A stretch of DNA of 64,000 nucleotides from Pseudorasbora parva (Eukaryota; Chordata; Actinopteri; Cypriniformes; Gobionidae): positions 32,455,645 to 32,519,644 of the forward strand of contig NC_090178.1 of the NCBI RefSeq assembly GCF_024679245.1, read 5' to 3'. Positions 12,139 through 23,461 of the stretch are shown here, in pieces. The translations under genes were made by a program, and so were the position numbers. The notes under the pieces were generated by a model. The model saw only the letters and a program-made list of their open reading frames with translations, was not told the origin of the DNA and searched no databases. Numbering within the stretch: position 1 is the first letter of the stretch; every line of letters begins with the position of its first letter.

Positions 12139-12720
12139 CTCTAGTCCTGGAGTATCACCAATAGTACACAAGTTTGATGTCTTCCTTACCTGACGTACAT
12201 TTCCGGGTTTGGAGTCTCTACTAACAAGCTGGTAAGTTGAATAACATTAGATAGGCCAATGTGCAGTGCAGGGGCTACTACAGAACCAGGTTGTTTGGGA
12301 AACAACCAGTTTATTATTATTTTTTTCAGCTGTCTTCTCTCATTTTCATACAGTATGTTTTAAATTTAATAAGTTGTTTTGGTTGTGTCTAAGTGCATAT
12401 GAAATCAGGTCCACACATTTGGTATAGGTGAAAACTGTTCTTTTCTCTTTTTCTGTGAACTTGTCTTTCAAAGATGATCATGGAGAAATTGCCTTTAAAA
12501 CCCTTCCTGCCTTCCTGCCATCCTGCCATCATCGCCATACCTCACAAATGGACAAAATGGTGTGTCCAACATATGCTGAAATGAAGAGAAGCTTAATTAC
12601 ATTCACCAATCAGCCTGTAAGTAAAAGCAACACTATCAAATTAGCTTTGATAAAGTGCACTGCTCATATGCATCCATTTATTATTTCCTTTAGTGATTTT
12701 GCTTGTTAATAGATTATCCA

Positions 12721-13473
12721 ATAGTTCACCCAAAAAATATCCCATAATGTACTCACCCTCAAGTCATCCTAGGTGTATATGACATTCTTCTTTCAGACGA
12801 ACACAATCAGCTATTAATAAATGTCCTGACTAATCCAAGCATTATAATGGTCAAAATTTGAAGCCCAAAAAAAGTGCATCCATCCATTATGAAAGTAATC
12901 CATACGGCTCCATGAGGTTAATAAGGGCCTTCTGAAGTGAATCGATGGGTTTTTGTAGAAAAAATATCCATATTTAAAACTTTATAGACTAAAATAACAA
13001 ATTTTCGACAGACAGCCTTCCTTATTCAACTTACAAAGAAACTGTAACGCCTCTCGCAATTCAAAACGCTTACGCAACTTAATCGTCTCGGCATTTACGC
13101 TTTTTTACACTACGTCCGACGTTATTCTCACAGCAGTTACGCTTTTTTCAGAAGTTGAATACTTAATGCGGTCCACTGGAAGCTAGATATTTTACTTTAT
13201 AACGTGGTAAATATGGATATTTTTCTTACACAATCCCATCAATTCACTTCAATGGGTTCTTATTAATCTCCGGAGCCGTGTGAAGCACTTTTATAATGGA
13301 TGGATGCATTTTTGGGCTTCAAATTATGGGCTTCCATTATAAAGCTTGGAAGAGCCAGGATATTTATTAATATAACTCAGATTGTATTTGTCTGAAAGAA
13401 GAATGTCATACACACCTAGGTTGGCTTGAGGGGGAGTAAATCATGGAATCATTTTCATTTTTGGGTAAACTAT
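12721..13473. mobile_element. Large hairpin MITE, about 265-bp arms
   Basis: The left arm (about 12723-12990: 'agttcacccaaaaaatatcc', 'gacattcttctttcagac', 'gtgcatccatccattat') is matched in reverse complement by the right arm (about 13205-13473: 'ataatggatggatgcat', 'gtctgaaagaagaatgtc', 'atttttgggtaaactat'). A central segment of about 215 bp separates them. The ends belong to the TTCACCCAAAAA family. Non-coding. Confidence 0.75.
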
Positions 13474-13960
13474 CTCCTCGTGTTGTTGTAAGACTTTCGT
13501 TCTTCTTTAAAACACAAATGTTGAAGAAATCTGCGAGGTTTCTGTCCCTCCATTGACGACCTACGCAACTACCACTTTAAGACCCAGGACAGCCAGCATT
13601 AAAGTAATCCATGGGATTCAAGTGGTCTAACCTCAGTTTTATGAAGCGACACGAGTGCGTTTTGCAACAACAACACAACATTTGCACTCTTTTCAACACA
13701 ACACGCATGCGTCAAGGGGCTCTCGTGAATGTGTTGAGATTAATGTTTTGTAAATAAAGTGGTAAATTATGGTTAAGGGATAGAATATACGCTTGTCACT
13801 TCATAAAACTGAGGTTGAATTACTGGAGTCACATGGATTACTTTAATGTCTTTACTGCCTTTCTAGGCCTTTCTGTGTTCAGAAGATGAACCAAAGTCTT
13901 ACGGGTTTGAAACAGCATGAGGATTAGTATGTTGATTGGTGAAAAATGAACAGCAGATGT
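13474..13960. mobile_element. Second hairpin MITE abutting the first
   Basis: 'gtaagactttcgttcttct' and 'aatccatgggattcaag' on the left are mirrored by 'gaaccaaagtcttac' and 'gtcacatggattacttt' on the right. 'cctcagttttatgaagcgac' is mirrored by 'cacttcataaaactgagg'. It is the same broad family as the copies at 1-330, 31640 and 35388. It lies directly beside the preceding hairpin, with no unique DNA between them. Confidence 0.6.
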
Positions 13961-14946
13961 AATGACTAATTAGTGACAATTTGTTTAATTCAGTACAACA
14001 CTGCTTCATTGTAACTTTTACGTAATTTAACACTGCTGATGTTGTCACAGTGCAAGCAAACTGAACTTTTTTAAATTCTTTTAAGGTTGGAACTAATATG
14101 GTGCATTAGCTGAACAGTGAGACAAGCCAGGATCCACATGACGATGCTTGGGGACAAAGAGACCTCGCTGATTTTTTTCATTTTCATTGTGGAGGCAGTT
14201 GAACAGAAGACCTTATTTCAAGCACTGGCTGTATGTTTCAGATTTTTTATTTATTTATGACATGAACTATCCAAAGACCTCTGCCCCATTTGGGAGATTT
14301 TGTAGCATGCAAACTTGAATATATATTTTGCTGCCTCATTAAAAACTTTGATTATCATAATTTATATTTGTTTTGCTACTTAAGGTATGTTCACAACACA
14401 TCAAGGCATACAGTGTACAATGTAGATTTTTTAATAAAGTTGTTTATTTCTGGAAGAATTTAATATTATGAATTTGTGTATTCTGTCCATATTTGTATAG
14501 GTTTTTAATGTAATATTTGTTGTGTTCATTTTTAATTTTTGTTTTGTATGCACACCTTTTATGTATGTTTACCTTATGTACATTTTTGTGTATTATGTGT
14601 GCTGTGTATTTTGAATTTAATATTTACACATTTATGTATATTTACAATAAATATTTACTCCCCAATATTTAGTTTGACATTTAAAATATATATATTAAAG
14701 CACATGTATTGTTTTATACAAATAAAAAAATCTGTATTTGAAAACAATGGGTATTTTATTTATTAAAATAATGGCTTGAATAAAAATAAAAATTTAACTC
14801 AACTGTTGGGTTACTTTTAACCCAACTGTTTTGTAACCCAATGCATTGGGTTAAAATAACCCAACGTTGGGAAGGTGCTATACCAACCCACAGTTGGGTT
14901 ACGTGTTGGGTTATTTTTAACCCAACGTTTTTAAGTGAGTAATAAG

Positions 14947-15078
14947 CTATTTTCTACACTGGTTTTGAGGCTCTTTTTAAAACGATGGGTTTTAATGGGC
15001 GTGCCTCACTGGAGACTTGGAAGTAAACACCCTCGGCTAGGATTGCAATTAAGATTTGCATATGCTTCAGCTCCCCAA
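14947..15078. other. Short unassigned spacer
   Basis: No feature was recognised between the 4-kb element and the following repeat fragment. Confidence 0.5.
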
Positions 15079-15496
15079 ATTATACGATATGGCAAACGAT
15101 ACTTGCAAAACATCCCTTCCACTGCTTGTATCCCATTGAGATCGATTGAGATACGCCATATCGTGTACATTTGACCTCACCAGCGGAAGTGACAGCGCCC
15201 TCGCGGCTGTTGGGTATAGTGTTGGATTTGAGGTAAAAAATTATTCTCACATAAACCGATTGTTTCGTGTCTTAAAACATCAATGTGTCATCACGAGCCG
15301 GGTTTAAGTTGAAGTTGTTTGTGCATGTTTTTTTTTACTCTCGTAGAATTACACCCCATTGACATGCATTATATGGTTGGGATAAATAAATCTTCATTTT
15401 GGTTCTACTGAAGAAACAAACACACCTACTTCTTGGAGGCCCTGGAGGTAAGCAGAAACATCACATTTTCATTTTTGGGTGAACTATCCCTTTAAC
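15079..15496. repeat. Left-truncated MITE, empty-site relative of 52248-53362
   Basis: From 'attatacgatatggc' to 'gaactatccctttaa' this copy parallels 52281-53362 phrase by phrase: 'gtacatttgacctca', 'tttcgtgtcttaaaacatc', 'ccattgacatgcattat', 'ctactgaagaaac'. It lacks the 0.63-kb insert found in the other copy. Its left terminus is missing. Confidence 0.7.
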
Positions 15497-15980
15497 TATT
15501 TAACTGTTTTTAATGTAGCATCTTTACAGTCTTTTACAGGTAAAATTACAATCATTTTTACAGGGAAAAACAGATGATCAAATTGTGTCTTACCTTTTCT
15601 TCTAATGAGACACCTGAGCTTGTTTGTCTTTCATAGGTTTTTTTTTTTTTACAGTTCTAGGAGCAAACGTGAAGAACCTTCTAAGATGAGTTTCTGAAAT
15701 CTGTCTGGTGATTATATATTTTCAGCTCGTGTCATCCATAAAAAGTGACCAAAACGAAAAACGGATTCTTTCCTCAAAATCACAAGATACTTGCAAATAT
15801 GTTCATCCTTTCACTAATATTATCATAGCTTTATTACATAAACAAAGGTTTATTATATAAATACATTTTGAATAACTGTAATATTATGCCTATTATATTT
15901 AATCTAATGTTTCACACAATTATTTATAGGTTTAACAACATTGAAATCTTTAACTACGGGAACTTCCTTATGCATCGAAC
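15497..15980. other. No gene recognised
   Basis: AT-rich sequence with a T12 run near 15640. No ORF, TIR or RNA gene was recognised. Confidence 0.5.
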
Positions 15981-16883
15981 TACACTCTTAGAAGGAATGT
16001 GTAAATTACATTGTGTCAGGTTCCGGTGGAAGAAAGGGGAGCGAGGACTCAGTAGCTGGAGGAAACTGTGATATTTATTAAACAATACAATAAAACAAAC
16101 AAAACACCCATGAAGGGAAAAAAATGAAGGAGTCTGACAGGGAACAGATGAAAAACATCTGTTTTTCACAAGACAACAAACCAAAACAGGACTGCATACA
16201 CAAGAAGACTATAAAGGGTACAAATCCTTCAGTGGGACAGGGCGGCCCACACAGTTCAGGAGACCCTCTCTGGACTCTGGTCACAGGCTGGAGTCAGCAG
16301 GGCAAGGAGCCCCGGGCGGCACGGGCAGAGTAACAGACAACATTGTTTTCATAGAAAACTAATCTTTTAAATTGTAATAATATTTCACAATTTTGCTTTA
16401 TTATTCCAAATGAATTCTTTGGTGAGCACTTTGGTGAGAGACAAAAACATTCAAAACCAAAAACATTAAAATGCTTAATGTGTAATTTTACTCAATGGGA
16501 TTGTGTAAAAAACTGTTTTGTTCTGTATTGGACATTTCTTCTTTCACTGCTTAAAATAGTATTGGTATATTCTACATTGAATTTAACTGTTGATAGTGCA
16601 TCATGAATGAAATTAACAATCAATGACTTGACACTCATTTTTTTCAAATGCTAAGGATTTGTTTAAGATTTTAGATACCTTTATTTTATGTGTGTAGCCA
16701 AGGATAGCACATAATATGGTAGTTACACAACTTTTACATATGTTTACACATCTTTGTGTTCAGCTTTCTGACATTAGAGTTAACATTAACATAACACAAA
16801 ACTAGTGGTCCTGGAGCACACCCACAAATGTGTGAAGATTTAACACAGGTTGTCATTTTTAACACATCCTTTTTAAGAGTGTA
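15981..16883. mobile_element. TIR element (TACACTCTTAGAAGG ends) hosting a solo LTR
   Basis: The left end TACACTCTTAGAAGGAATGT and the right end 'aacacatcctttttaagagtgta' form an imperfect TIR of about 24 bp. The only large internal block besides AT-rich DNA is the LTR at 16014-16339. No transposase. It belongs with the other TACACTC-ended elements at 9063 and 40181. Confidence 0.65.
16014..16339 (-). mobile_element. Solo LTR with 6-bp flanking duplication
   Basis: The unit starts TGTCAGGTTCCGG and ends GTAACAGACA, giving TG...CA termini. ACATTG is present directly before (16008-16013) and directly after (16340-16345). 'tttatt' at about 16073 gives AATAAA on the minus strand, about 60 bp from the TG end; the Gmr1-like LTR at 58357 has the same layout, so I place it on the minus strand. 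There is no internal retrotransposon sequence. Confidence 0.7.
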
Positions 16884-17199
16884 GGGAGTCCCTGCGTTAG
16901 AGCTATTTTTTCCTACTGTAAATGTGTCAAGAGTCAAGGAAAGTCTGAGAAAATAAACAGATTAATGCAATGCATTAAAGTATATAAAAGTATAATACAA
17001 AGTGACTTTCTTCTGAAGTGACCTTCACAGCAAGGAATAGCATCCATCACCAAATAGCTTATTTAAAATGTCAAGTTGCTTGCCAGGGGAGGCAGTTAAG
17101 CAAATATGTATTGTTAAATGAGGAAATGTGGGCATTGTGTTAAAAGAGCACTATATATTCCTCGAAGTAACCAAAGAGCAACAAAATTGGGTGATTAAA
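16884..17199. other. No gene recognised
   Basis: AT-rich spacer between the TIR element and the GC-rich promoter-like block. No TIR or ORF of note. Confidence 0.5.
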
Positions 17200-17269
17200 A
17201 ACAGTTGCACTGTTTAGACGCATAGAGCTAGTGAGCTGTGTGAAAGGCAGCCACGTCACGGAAAAGGTA

Positions 17270-17400
17270 CTGTCAACACGCTGTAGCCCCGCCTCTGCAA
17301 GTGACGTACATGGTAATTCCCCCGCTGATTGGTTAAGGTCACTTTCAGTTGCGCCTGTGAACCGCTCGCGGAACCCACGCGCACAACAGTTACAGCACCG
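17270..17400 (+). promoter_or_regulatory. Candidate host promoter (CCAAT, GC box, CRE half)
   Basis: This is one of the few GC- and CpG-rich blocks not bounded by TIRs. It contains a GC box (CCCCGCCT, 17287-17294), a CRE-like TGACGTAC near 17302, and an inverted CCAAT box (GATTGGTT, 17327-17334), followed by CpG-rich DNA. No TATA box is evident. The block lies about 350 bp upstream of a consensus splice donor on the same strand, consistent with a CpG-type promoter of a gene reading rightward. Confidence 0.45.
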
Positions 17401-17752
17401 TTTATTTGCTCAGTGACAGCACGAGGGCAGCGCATCTTCTGACTCGTTTTTGACTCAGCGCTGATTACTTCATTTAATCGTTTTATTTCTACATGTCGAA
17501 TATCAGCGGTTCGTTTCGATATTTAACTGTATCCAGTTTTATTGCCTGGAGGTTTGTTACGTTAATACCCAACGAAAACTTCAAAAGATGTGCCAGTCCA
17601 CTCACTAATCTATTTTGTTTGTGATTATTTTTCGCTTGATACGCAGTGTTGTCGACAAGATGCCTCGCGGATACATCTCGTAGTTCTCTCCGCAGTTTTC
17701 TTATTCTCCGGAAGTGGTGGTCAGTTTAACTCTAGTTACTTCAGTTTAAAAG
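17401..17752 (+). other. Candidate first exon of an unidentified host gene
   Basis: The segment ends TTTAAAAG before GTAAGT (donor at 17753), close to consensus. It contains three ATGs, each opening only a short frame: 17493 (43 codons, MSNISGSFRYLTV...), 17588 (6 codons) and 17660 (7 codons). The longest frame running into the donor (from 17590) has a hydrophobic stretch, RIHLVVLSAVFLFSGSG, like a signal peptide but lacks its own ATG. Either this is a 5' leader with upstream ORFs and the protein starts in a later exon, or the start is non-AUG. I do not recognise the gene. Confidence 0.4.
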
Positions 17753-19510
17753 GTAAGTTAAAAACTTCCCCAATTTTGCGAAACTACTGCATTTAACTAT
17801 GTCATTCCTTATTCTTTTCACAATTGTATGTGTTCTGCATGCCATGCAGTCTGGAAACATGCCCATGCATGATTGATTGCAAGCAATGTATCTTCCAAGT
17901 CAAGACGTTGTAAAAACGTAATAATAACTGATGCTTCTTGGAAACTATTTTGGGTGTGGACAACAGGAATTCATGCAAAGCTATAACTAAAATTTCCGTT
18001 TGAGGAGAAAAGTCTTCTAATAGTGTTTTAGCTTGAGAGATGCTTTAATGGCTACATACATTATCTAATATCTTCATTTTGAGGGTTGGCTGTCATTATA
18101 AACAATACAATTCATGGGATTATATTAAGTTAGGCTATTTTCTTAAATGCACAAGGCATCAAACATGATAATTATTCTGTTGGCCTGTCAAAGTGATTCT
18201 TTTATCTTTCTTCAATTCAGAATGTATTAAGATCTTACCATGTGTCAGTATTAGAGTGTTTCTATATTGATGACTTAATCTCTTTAGATGCAAATAGGTT
18301 GATTAAAGTTGCAGTAGGAAATTTGGTGCTTGTACTTCAGCATGTATTAAATAACATGCACTCTGAAGTAAAACTTACAAGCTTATCTAATTGCCTCAGT
18401 AAAATGGCATGTGCTTGGAAGTGAAGATGATGGAGGAGGTGATGATGATGGTTTGAACAGTTAATGTCAAAGCATGTGTTTGAGTGGTCTAGGTGTGTGG
18501 ACCACTGGTTGCTTGGATCTGAACACTATCTGAATGTGACAAGAAGCACTGTATCTATTAGAAATTCACTCTTTTGTCATTTCCCTGTCACCATGGTAAC
18601 AGATAGTGAAATTTGTTTTTCTATGTATGTACTAGTCATAACCAGAACTGCATGCCAGTGAAGTACATTTTTTAAATACCCGCTACCACATTATTTAAAG
18701 GGACAATGAGCTGCCTCTGTGGCCAATTTATGAACATTTTCACAGCAAGATATTTTGGGGGTGGACTGACTTTTATCTTCCTTCACAGCCATTGAGAGTA
18801 GAAGCTATGAGGAGGATGTTCTCTCTCCCTATCTCTTCTTTATTTGTCACTTTCTATAAATGATACGCCAAGATACATAGACTTCAAAGCATTACAGTCT
18901 TGGAAAACAAACAGAACAGTTGAGCAGGACAGAGGATTTCTGCACAGATTCCTAGAATGATTATTTTACACAGTATCCGACTGTGAAATTCAATGCGTAA
19001 TGAAAGCCAAAGCCCAATATTTTATTGATGCACTCGACACAAATTTACGCTGAGTCAGAGTGATTGTGTTTGTAAATTTCTTCAGCCTGTGTCAGTGTTT
19101 AGAAACACGATTGGATGGAACAGGGTGTCAATTTTCTTTTCTTTTTTTCTTTTTTGTCAGTGATTTTTTGTTTCTAACAGACTAGATTGAAAATGAATCT
19201 GACAGCTTGCAAATGTCCTTAATAACATCTAAAATTAAGAATGAAAGACCTGCCTCATGATCAGTGCCACCATGTCATGAGAAATTGACATCTTTGTGAC
19301 CTAATGTGTTAATTAGTTCAATAAATTATAAAAAAAAATTGAAAGTATTAAATCAGATTGAAATTATTAAAGAAGTTCCATATGTATGTCAACTGATAAA
19401 ATGAACAGATGTAATCCGAGAATGAAAATGTAAGGAAGTCAACTTCAGACATGTTGAAAAACTCAAAATAATTTCAGATATAGCTCTGTTTAATTATATA
19501 ATAAGTAATG
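17753..19510. other. Possible intron; nothing recognised
   Basis: AT-rich DNA downstream of the candidate donor with no TIRs that I could pair and no convincing exon. A GAT/GAG-rich run lies at 18425-18450. Short open frames (18242-18424, 18464-18661) show no domain. Confidence 0.4.
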
Positions 19511-19750
19511 TTTTAAATATATTAATTTAAAGCTGCAGTCTGTGAGTTTGGCCTTTTTGTCATCATCTTTGTTTGATACCTGCAATTGCAGTTATGTGGA
19601 ATTCTTATTTTTACGTGTGTTGTACATTGGCATGGCTTCTCAGTGCAGATGTATCTAATGTTTTGAGGAGTGTGTGTTGCTGTCATTCATTCACCGCACT
19701 GATGTGGATACTATACCTTGTAATCACAGATTCTACCTCTTAGAAGTATG
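19511..19750. repeat. Left end of a TTAAAGC-type MITE
   Basis: TTTAAAGCTGCAGTCTGTGA resembles the ends of the MITEs at 23036 and 42667 (TTAAAGC, then C-rich, then GTAACTTTT). The opposite end was not found. The hAT element at 19759 may have landed within or beside it. Confidence 0.3.
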
Positions 19751-19985
19751 GCCAAAATTAGGGCTGAAACGATTTCTCGAGTAACTCGAGTTCAAAAAAT
19801 CCTTGAGGCAAAATCATCTGCCTCGACGCTTTGTTTAGTCCATTGAACTACACACTGTTGCAGAAAGACATTTTTTGTGTAAGGACTTGGAGTATGTGCG
19901 TTGTTATGGTGGGTAAACATCCCAGAAATTGCGGGTGGATGAGAAAAATCATTAATGTGTTGATATCTCAAATACAACAATCAAC

Positions 19986-21034
19986 AATCTTTTCGAAAAT
20001 TTTCAGTCTGGTTACCGTTCTGCACACAGTACGGAAAAAGCCCTGGTTAGAGTCACAAACGAGCTACGGATGACAGTTGATGCAGGCTCACCATCCCTCT
20101 TACTCCTCGATCTGACAGCTGCTTTCGATACAGTGGATCATGGCATACTCCTTAACCGGCTGCATCAAACCACTGGACTCACTGGCACTGCTCTTAACTG
20201 GTTTAAATTGTACCTCACTAACAGAACAGAGTACATTTTACTTGGAAGTGGAAGGTCCCGGCAACACACAGTTACCTGTGGGGTCCCTCAGGGGTCAGTC
20301 CTTGGCCCCATTCTTTTCATCATTTACATCATCCCCCCCGGCCATATCATTAGCCACTATGGAGTCTCATTTCAAAAACCTCTGCAAGACATCTTTCTAT
20401 CATCTCAGAAATATTGCAAAGCTCCGTCCAGAACTAACCTTAGCAGATGCTGAAAAACTTTTCCACGCCGTTGTCTCCTCCAGACTGGATAACTGTAACA
20501 CTTCTCATCGGGATCCCTAACAAAAGCTTGCAGAGACTGCAGTATGTTCAGAATAATGCAGCAAGAATCCTGTTGAGAGCTCGAAAATACAATCACATCA
20601 CACCCATTCTCCATTCACTTTACTGGCTTCCTGTTTCCACCAGGATTGAATACAGTCAGGTCCCTTTTCTAACCAGTGCATCTATGGAAATGCCCCCTCC
20701 TATCTGAAAGAACTACTCACACTTTCAACTGCAGCTTGTTCACTCATTCAACAAACTCAAATTACCTCCATCTTCCCAAGACTAAGGTTAATCGAGCTTT
20801 CTGTTCTGCCGTTCCTCGGATTTGGAATGCCCTACTCGACCATCTGAGGGCACCTCAAGCTCTTGAGACTTTTAAAAAAAGTACTTAAAACATTTTTTTT
20901 AGGAGAACTTATGTATTCTTACTTTTAAATCTATTAGTATTTTACCATTTTTAAATGATCTTAACTGTAGCACTTTGAGATTTGTAACAAATGTAAAGTT
21001 CAATACAAATAAAATGAATTATTATTATTATTAA
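19986..21034 (+). pseudogene. L2-type LINE, 5'-truncated and internally deleted
   Basis: Plus-strand translation gives reverse transcriptase blocks in L2 order: FQSGYRSAHSTEKAL (from about 20004), LLLLDLTAAFDTVDHGILL (about 20100-20160) and CGVPQGSVLGPILF (about 20276-20320). The sequence then jumps straight to LRNIAKLRPELTLADAEKLF and SSRLDNCN, so the region with the catalytic YADD is deleted. After a frame change come LQRLQYVQNNAARILLR and HITPILHSLYWLPVSTRIEY, then AVPRIWNALLDHLRAPQALE. The 3' end 'tttgtaacaaatgtaaag' plus a (TTA)n tail at 21016-21034 is typical of fish L2. Dead copy, inserted in the hAT element. Confidence 0.88.
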
Positions 21035-21215
21035 TAATAAAGAAGCAGAACTCTCATTTCACGGTAAAACGCAATGAATGTGTGTCGTTCTTTAACTTTC
21101 GTTTTCAGCTCATGTCGAGATCAAAGAAGACTGCCGCAATGTGAGAGAGAGAGTGGCATCAGCACTGGTAATATAATTTGGTCTCGCTATTTTTAAATGA
21201 AGACAACTGTGTGTT

Positions 21216-21353
21216 GAGCTTCAGAATGAGCTTCAGAATGAGCTTCAGAATGAGCTTCAGAATGAGCTTCAGAATGAGCTTCAGAATGAGCTTCAGAATG
21301 AGCTTCAGAATGAGCTTCAGAATGAGCTTCAGAATGAGCTTCAGAATGAGCTT
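21216..21353. repeat. 12-bp minisatellite, 11.5 near-perfect copies
   Basis: The unit GAGCTTCAGAAT is repeated head to tail without visible variation. Because 12 is a multiple of three, it stays open in several frames (SFRM on plus, AHSE on minus), which creates spurious ORFs on both strands. Confidence 0.97.
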
Positions 21354-22085
21354 TGCGCATCAGCTGAGGAGATACGAGCAACTCCAAACACATGAACGCG
21401 ATGGAGTTTGCAGCTTTGTACATGCATCATTGTGATGTGTGTGAAATCTGTAAGGAGACTTTATATATAATTGATAATATCTTAGAAATAGTACACCATT
21501 AAAATGTTCTCAACGCTTGGCGCAACAAACATCAAAACATGCTGTATGTGATGCGCTGCGCTCGTGCTTTCAGAGCTGCGTACTTTCATTGATTTGTGTA
21601 ATTTAAATATCACACTTAAATCATATTTAGAATAAAACAAGCTGTTACAATGATGAATGATCAGCTCAAAATGTACATCTGTATGTGTGATGTAGCCTAC
21701 TTTGTCTGCATTAAAAATAAACACATCTCTCGCGTTTGCTCATGTTCCAGCGGTTACTCTTCTGTGTAATGTAGGGGTTGTCAAACCTGGTTTAAGTTAA
21801 GAAATGTAATTTCGCCAACGAAGTCTGAGGATTTGTGACAATCGGGTGTGGGTGGATGGTTCATTTTTAACAGCGGTTTCGGTGACGTTAGAGCTGTTTC
21901 GTGCATTTCTAGTGTACCCATCTCTACTCTTGTTCTTATTTCAAGTTTCCTTCCTGTCCAATATTTTTTGCTTCTTAAAAAAGCCACAGAAGACAGTAAA
22001 GGCTTATGTCATGCCTGAGCTGAAGCTGAAACATGAGTTAATTTGCACAACATAAATACAATGTTTAGGCGTTATTGATATTTAT

Positions 22086-22086
<1 letters not shown>

Positions 22087-22119
<33 letters not shown>

Positions 22120-22660
22120 GATTTTGTTTATAATGCACTTTTCACTCAAAGTGCAACAAAGGGGAGGAAAAAAAACGGAAAAAAAGAATAACAAGTAAAT
22201 AGAATATAGAATAATACAAACAATCAACCAACACATAAGAGTTAAAAACTTTTCTGAACAGAACACAGAGCTGACGGTGGAACTCTCTGTAAGCACCACA
22301 GCACTCTGGTCCACTCCATGTATTACATTTCTCCCAGTGCTAGAGGCTCTGTTGGTATATTCCCAATTCGGCAGTGTCCTAATGACGTTGTTGAGGCATG
22401 ACAGCTGAAGACCAGATGATGGGGATCGCTGCAGCACCATGCAGGAGGCAAACAAAGTTTTCCGGGCACTTCTGTGGACACACGCCGGGGTCGGCACAGA
22501 AGTCCAACCCATTCCACGGCCGCAATTCAAGACGGAACAGCAAGACAGAACCAACCCCAACAATTCAAACAAAAACATCAGAGAAGCGGTGGGAAATGGC
22601 GAATGGCGAACAACGTCCTCTCAGTGGCTGCCAGCAATCAGCAACAGTCCCAATTGTAAC
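22087..22660 (-). repeat. Probable minus-strand retroelement 3' end with (ATT)n tail
   Basis: On the minus strand, unique-looking DNA ends '...cattataaacaaaatct' followed by (ATT)n at 22087-22119, the layout of a non-LTR retrotransposon or SINE tail. The minus frame through it (22087-22578, 163 codons) shows no reverse transcriptase motif. The 5' boundary is a guess, near a change in composition around 22660. Confidence 0.35.
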
Positions 22661-23035
22661 TCTGGCTGTTAGACTAGTCACAACAAACATAATAAAATTA
22701 AATAAAATCTAAATCTAATAGTACAGTTAACATGATTTGTGGGTTGAGAAGCGGCGAACAGACAACGCCAACGTCCTCTCCCCCACGTTCTACTATTTTG
22801 GTTTATTGGTTGTAGGTTTTGTTTTAGATTTAACTATTTACCTTTTTAAAGAAATTTGAAATAGATTTTTATATAATATAATATGGCAAATTGGCAATTG
22901 TATGCATTAAAATTGTTTAGTTTTACAGCTAAAAATGTATGCAATTTCAGCAATAAAGCGTAATATTTCTAAAAAGAAAACAAATTAGATGTTATTTTTT
23001 ATTCTTATTTTCTCTTATATATTTAGTATTGCTCT

Positions 23036-23461
23036 TTAAAGCTACACTGTGTAACTTTTTTAGTTTATTCTTAGCTAAAAACACTTAGTTATTTCAAAAA
23101 TATATGTTGAATGTAAAAACTTTCAAGTAATAAAGTATTCTCATAAGTTTATAATATGTCATTGAAAATACATAACGGGTGAGGGGTTCGAATGCTGGTC
23201 GCCATGTTGCCCCTCCATCTTGAAAGTACATTAGCCAAAGAGGGACATACCCATAAATTCAAGCTTCGCCTTTCGTGTTTTAACACTCGATGGCACCGTG
23301 TCGAATGTGGAGAGGGGGATTGCCATGTTAATCTTGGACTAAATCGGCCACCGTAGGAGATAAAACAAAATCGGAATTGAGAGGAACAGAAACTAATATT
23401 CACTGGATGGTCATATACCTTTTCACCGCTAGATGGAAAATATCACACAGTGTAGCTTTAA
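23036..23461 (+). mobile_element. MITE, copy 1 (AGCTACACTGTGT ends, TTAA flanks)
   Basis: TTAA at 23036-23039 precedes AGCTACACTGTGTAACTTTT, and CACACAGTGTAGCT is followed by TTAA at 23458-23461. A TTAA target with 13-bp perfect TIRs suggests mobilisation by a TTAA-specific transposase (piggyBac- or Kolobok-like; inference). It contains the block 'ccatgttgcccctccatc' shared with the inverted copy 2. It sits just inside the right end of the hAT element. Confidence 0.8.

Larger units (their letters stand above)
10940..14939. mobile_element. 4-kb element with GTTGGGTTA-rich ends
   Basis: Both ends are made of repeated GTTGGGTTA/TAACCCAAC words: 10951-11078 on the left and 14815-14935 on the right. 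The outer inverted repeat reads about TAAAAAACGTTGGGTTATTT on the left, and its complement '...ttaacccaacgtttttaa' on the right. TAATAAG is found immediately outside both ends (10933-10939 and 14940-14946), a 7-bp candidate target duplication. The interior holds small exon-like segments (11149-12138) and two hairpin MITEs (12721-13960). I see no recognisable transposase. Class uncertain; DNA transposon by its termini. Confidence 0.65.

Noticed and set aside
21178..21435. Repeat protein (SFRM)n or CRISPR-like array
   Set aside because: A 12-bp unit with no spacers is a minisatellite. The reading frames exist only because the unit is a multiple of three.
22087..22578. 163-codon minus-strand frame
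   Set aside because: It ends in tyrosines coded by the ATT tail and shows no reverse transcriptase motif; it is read-through of a repeat.
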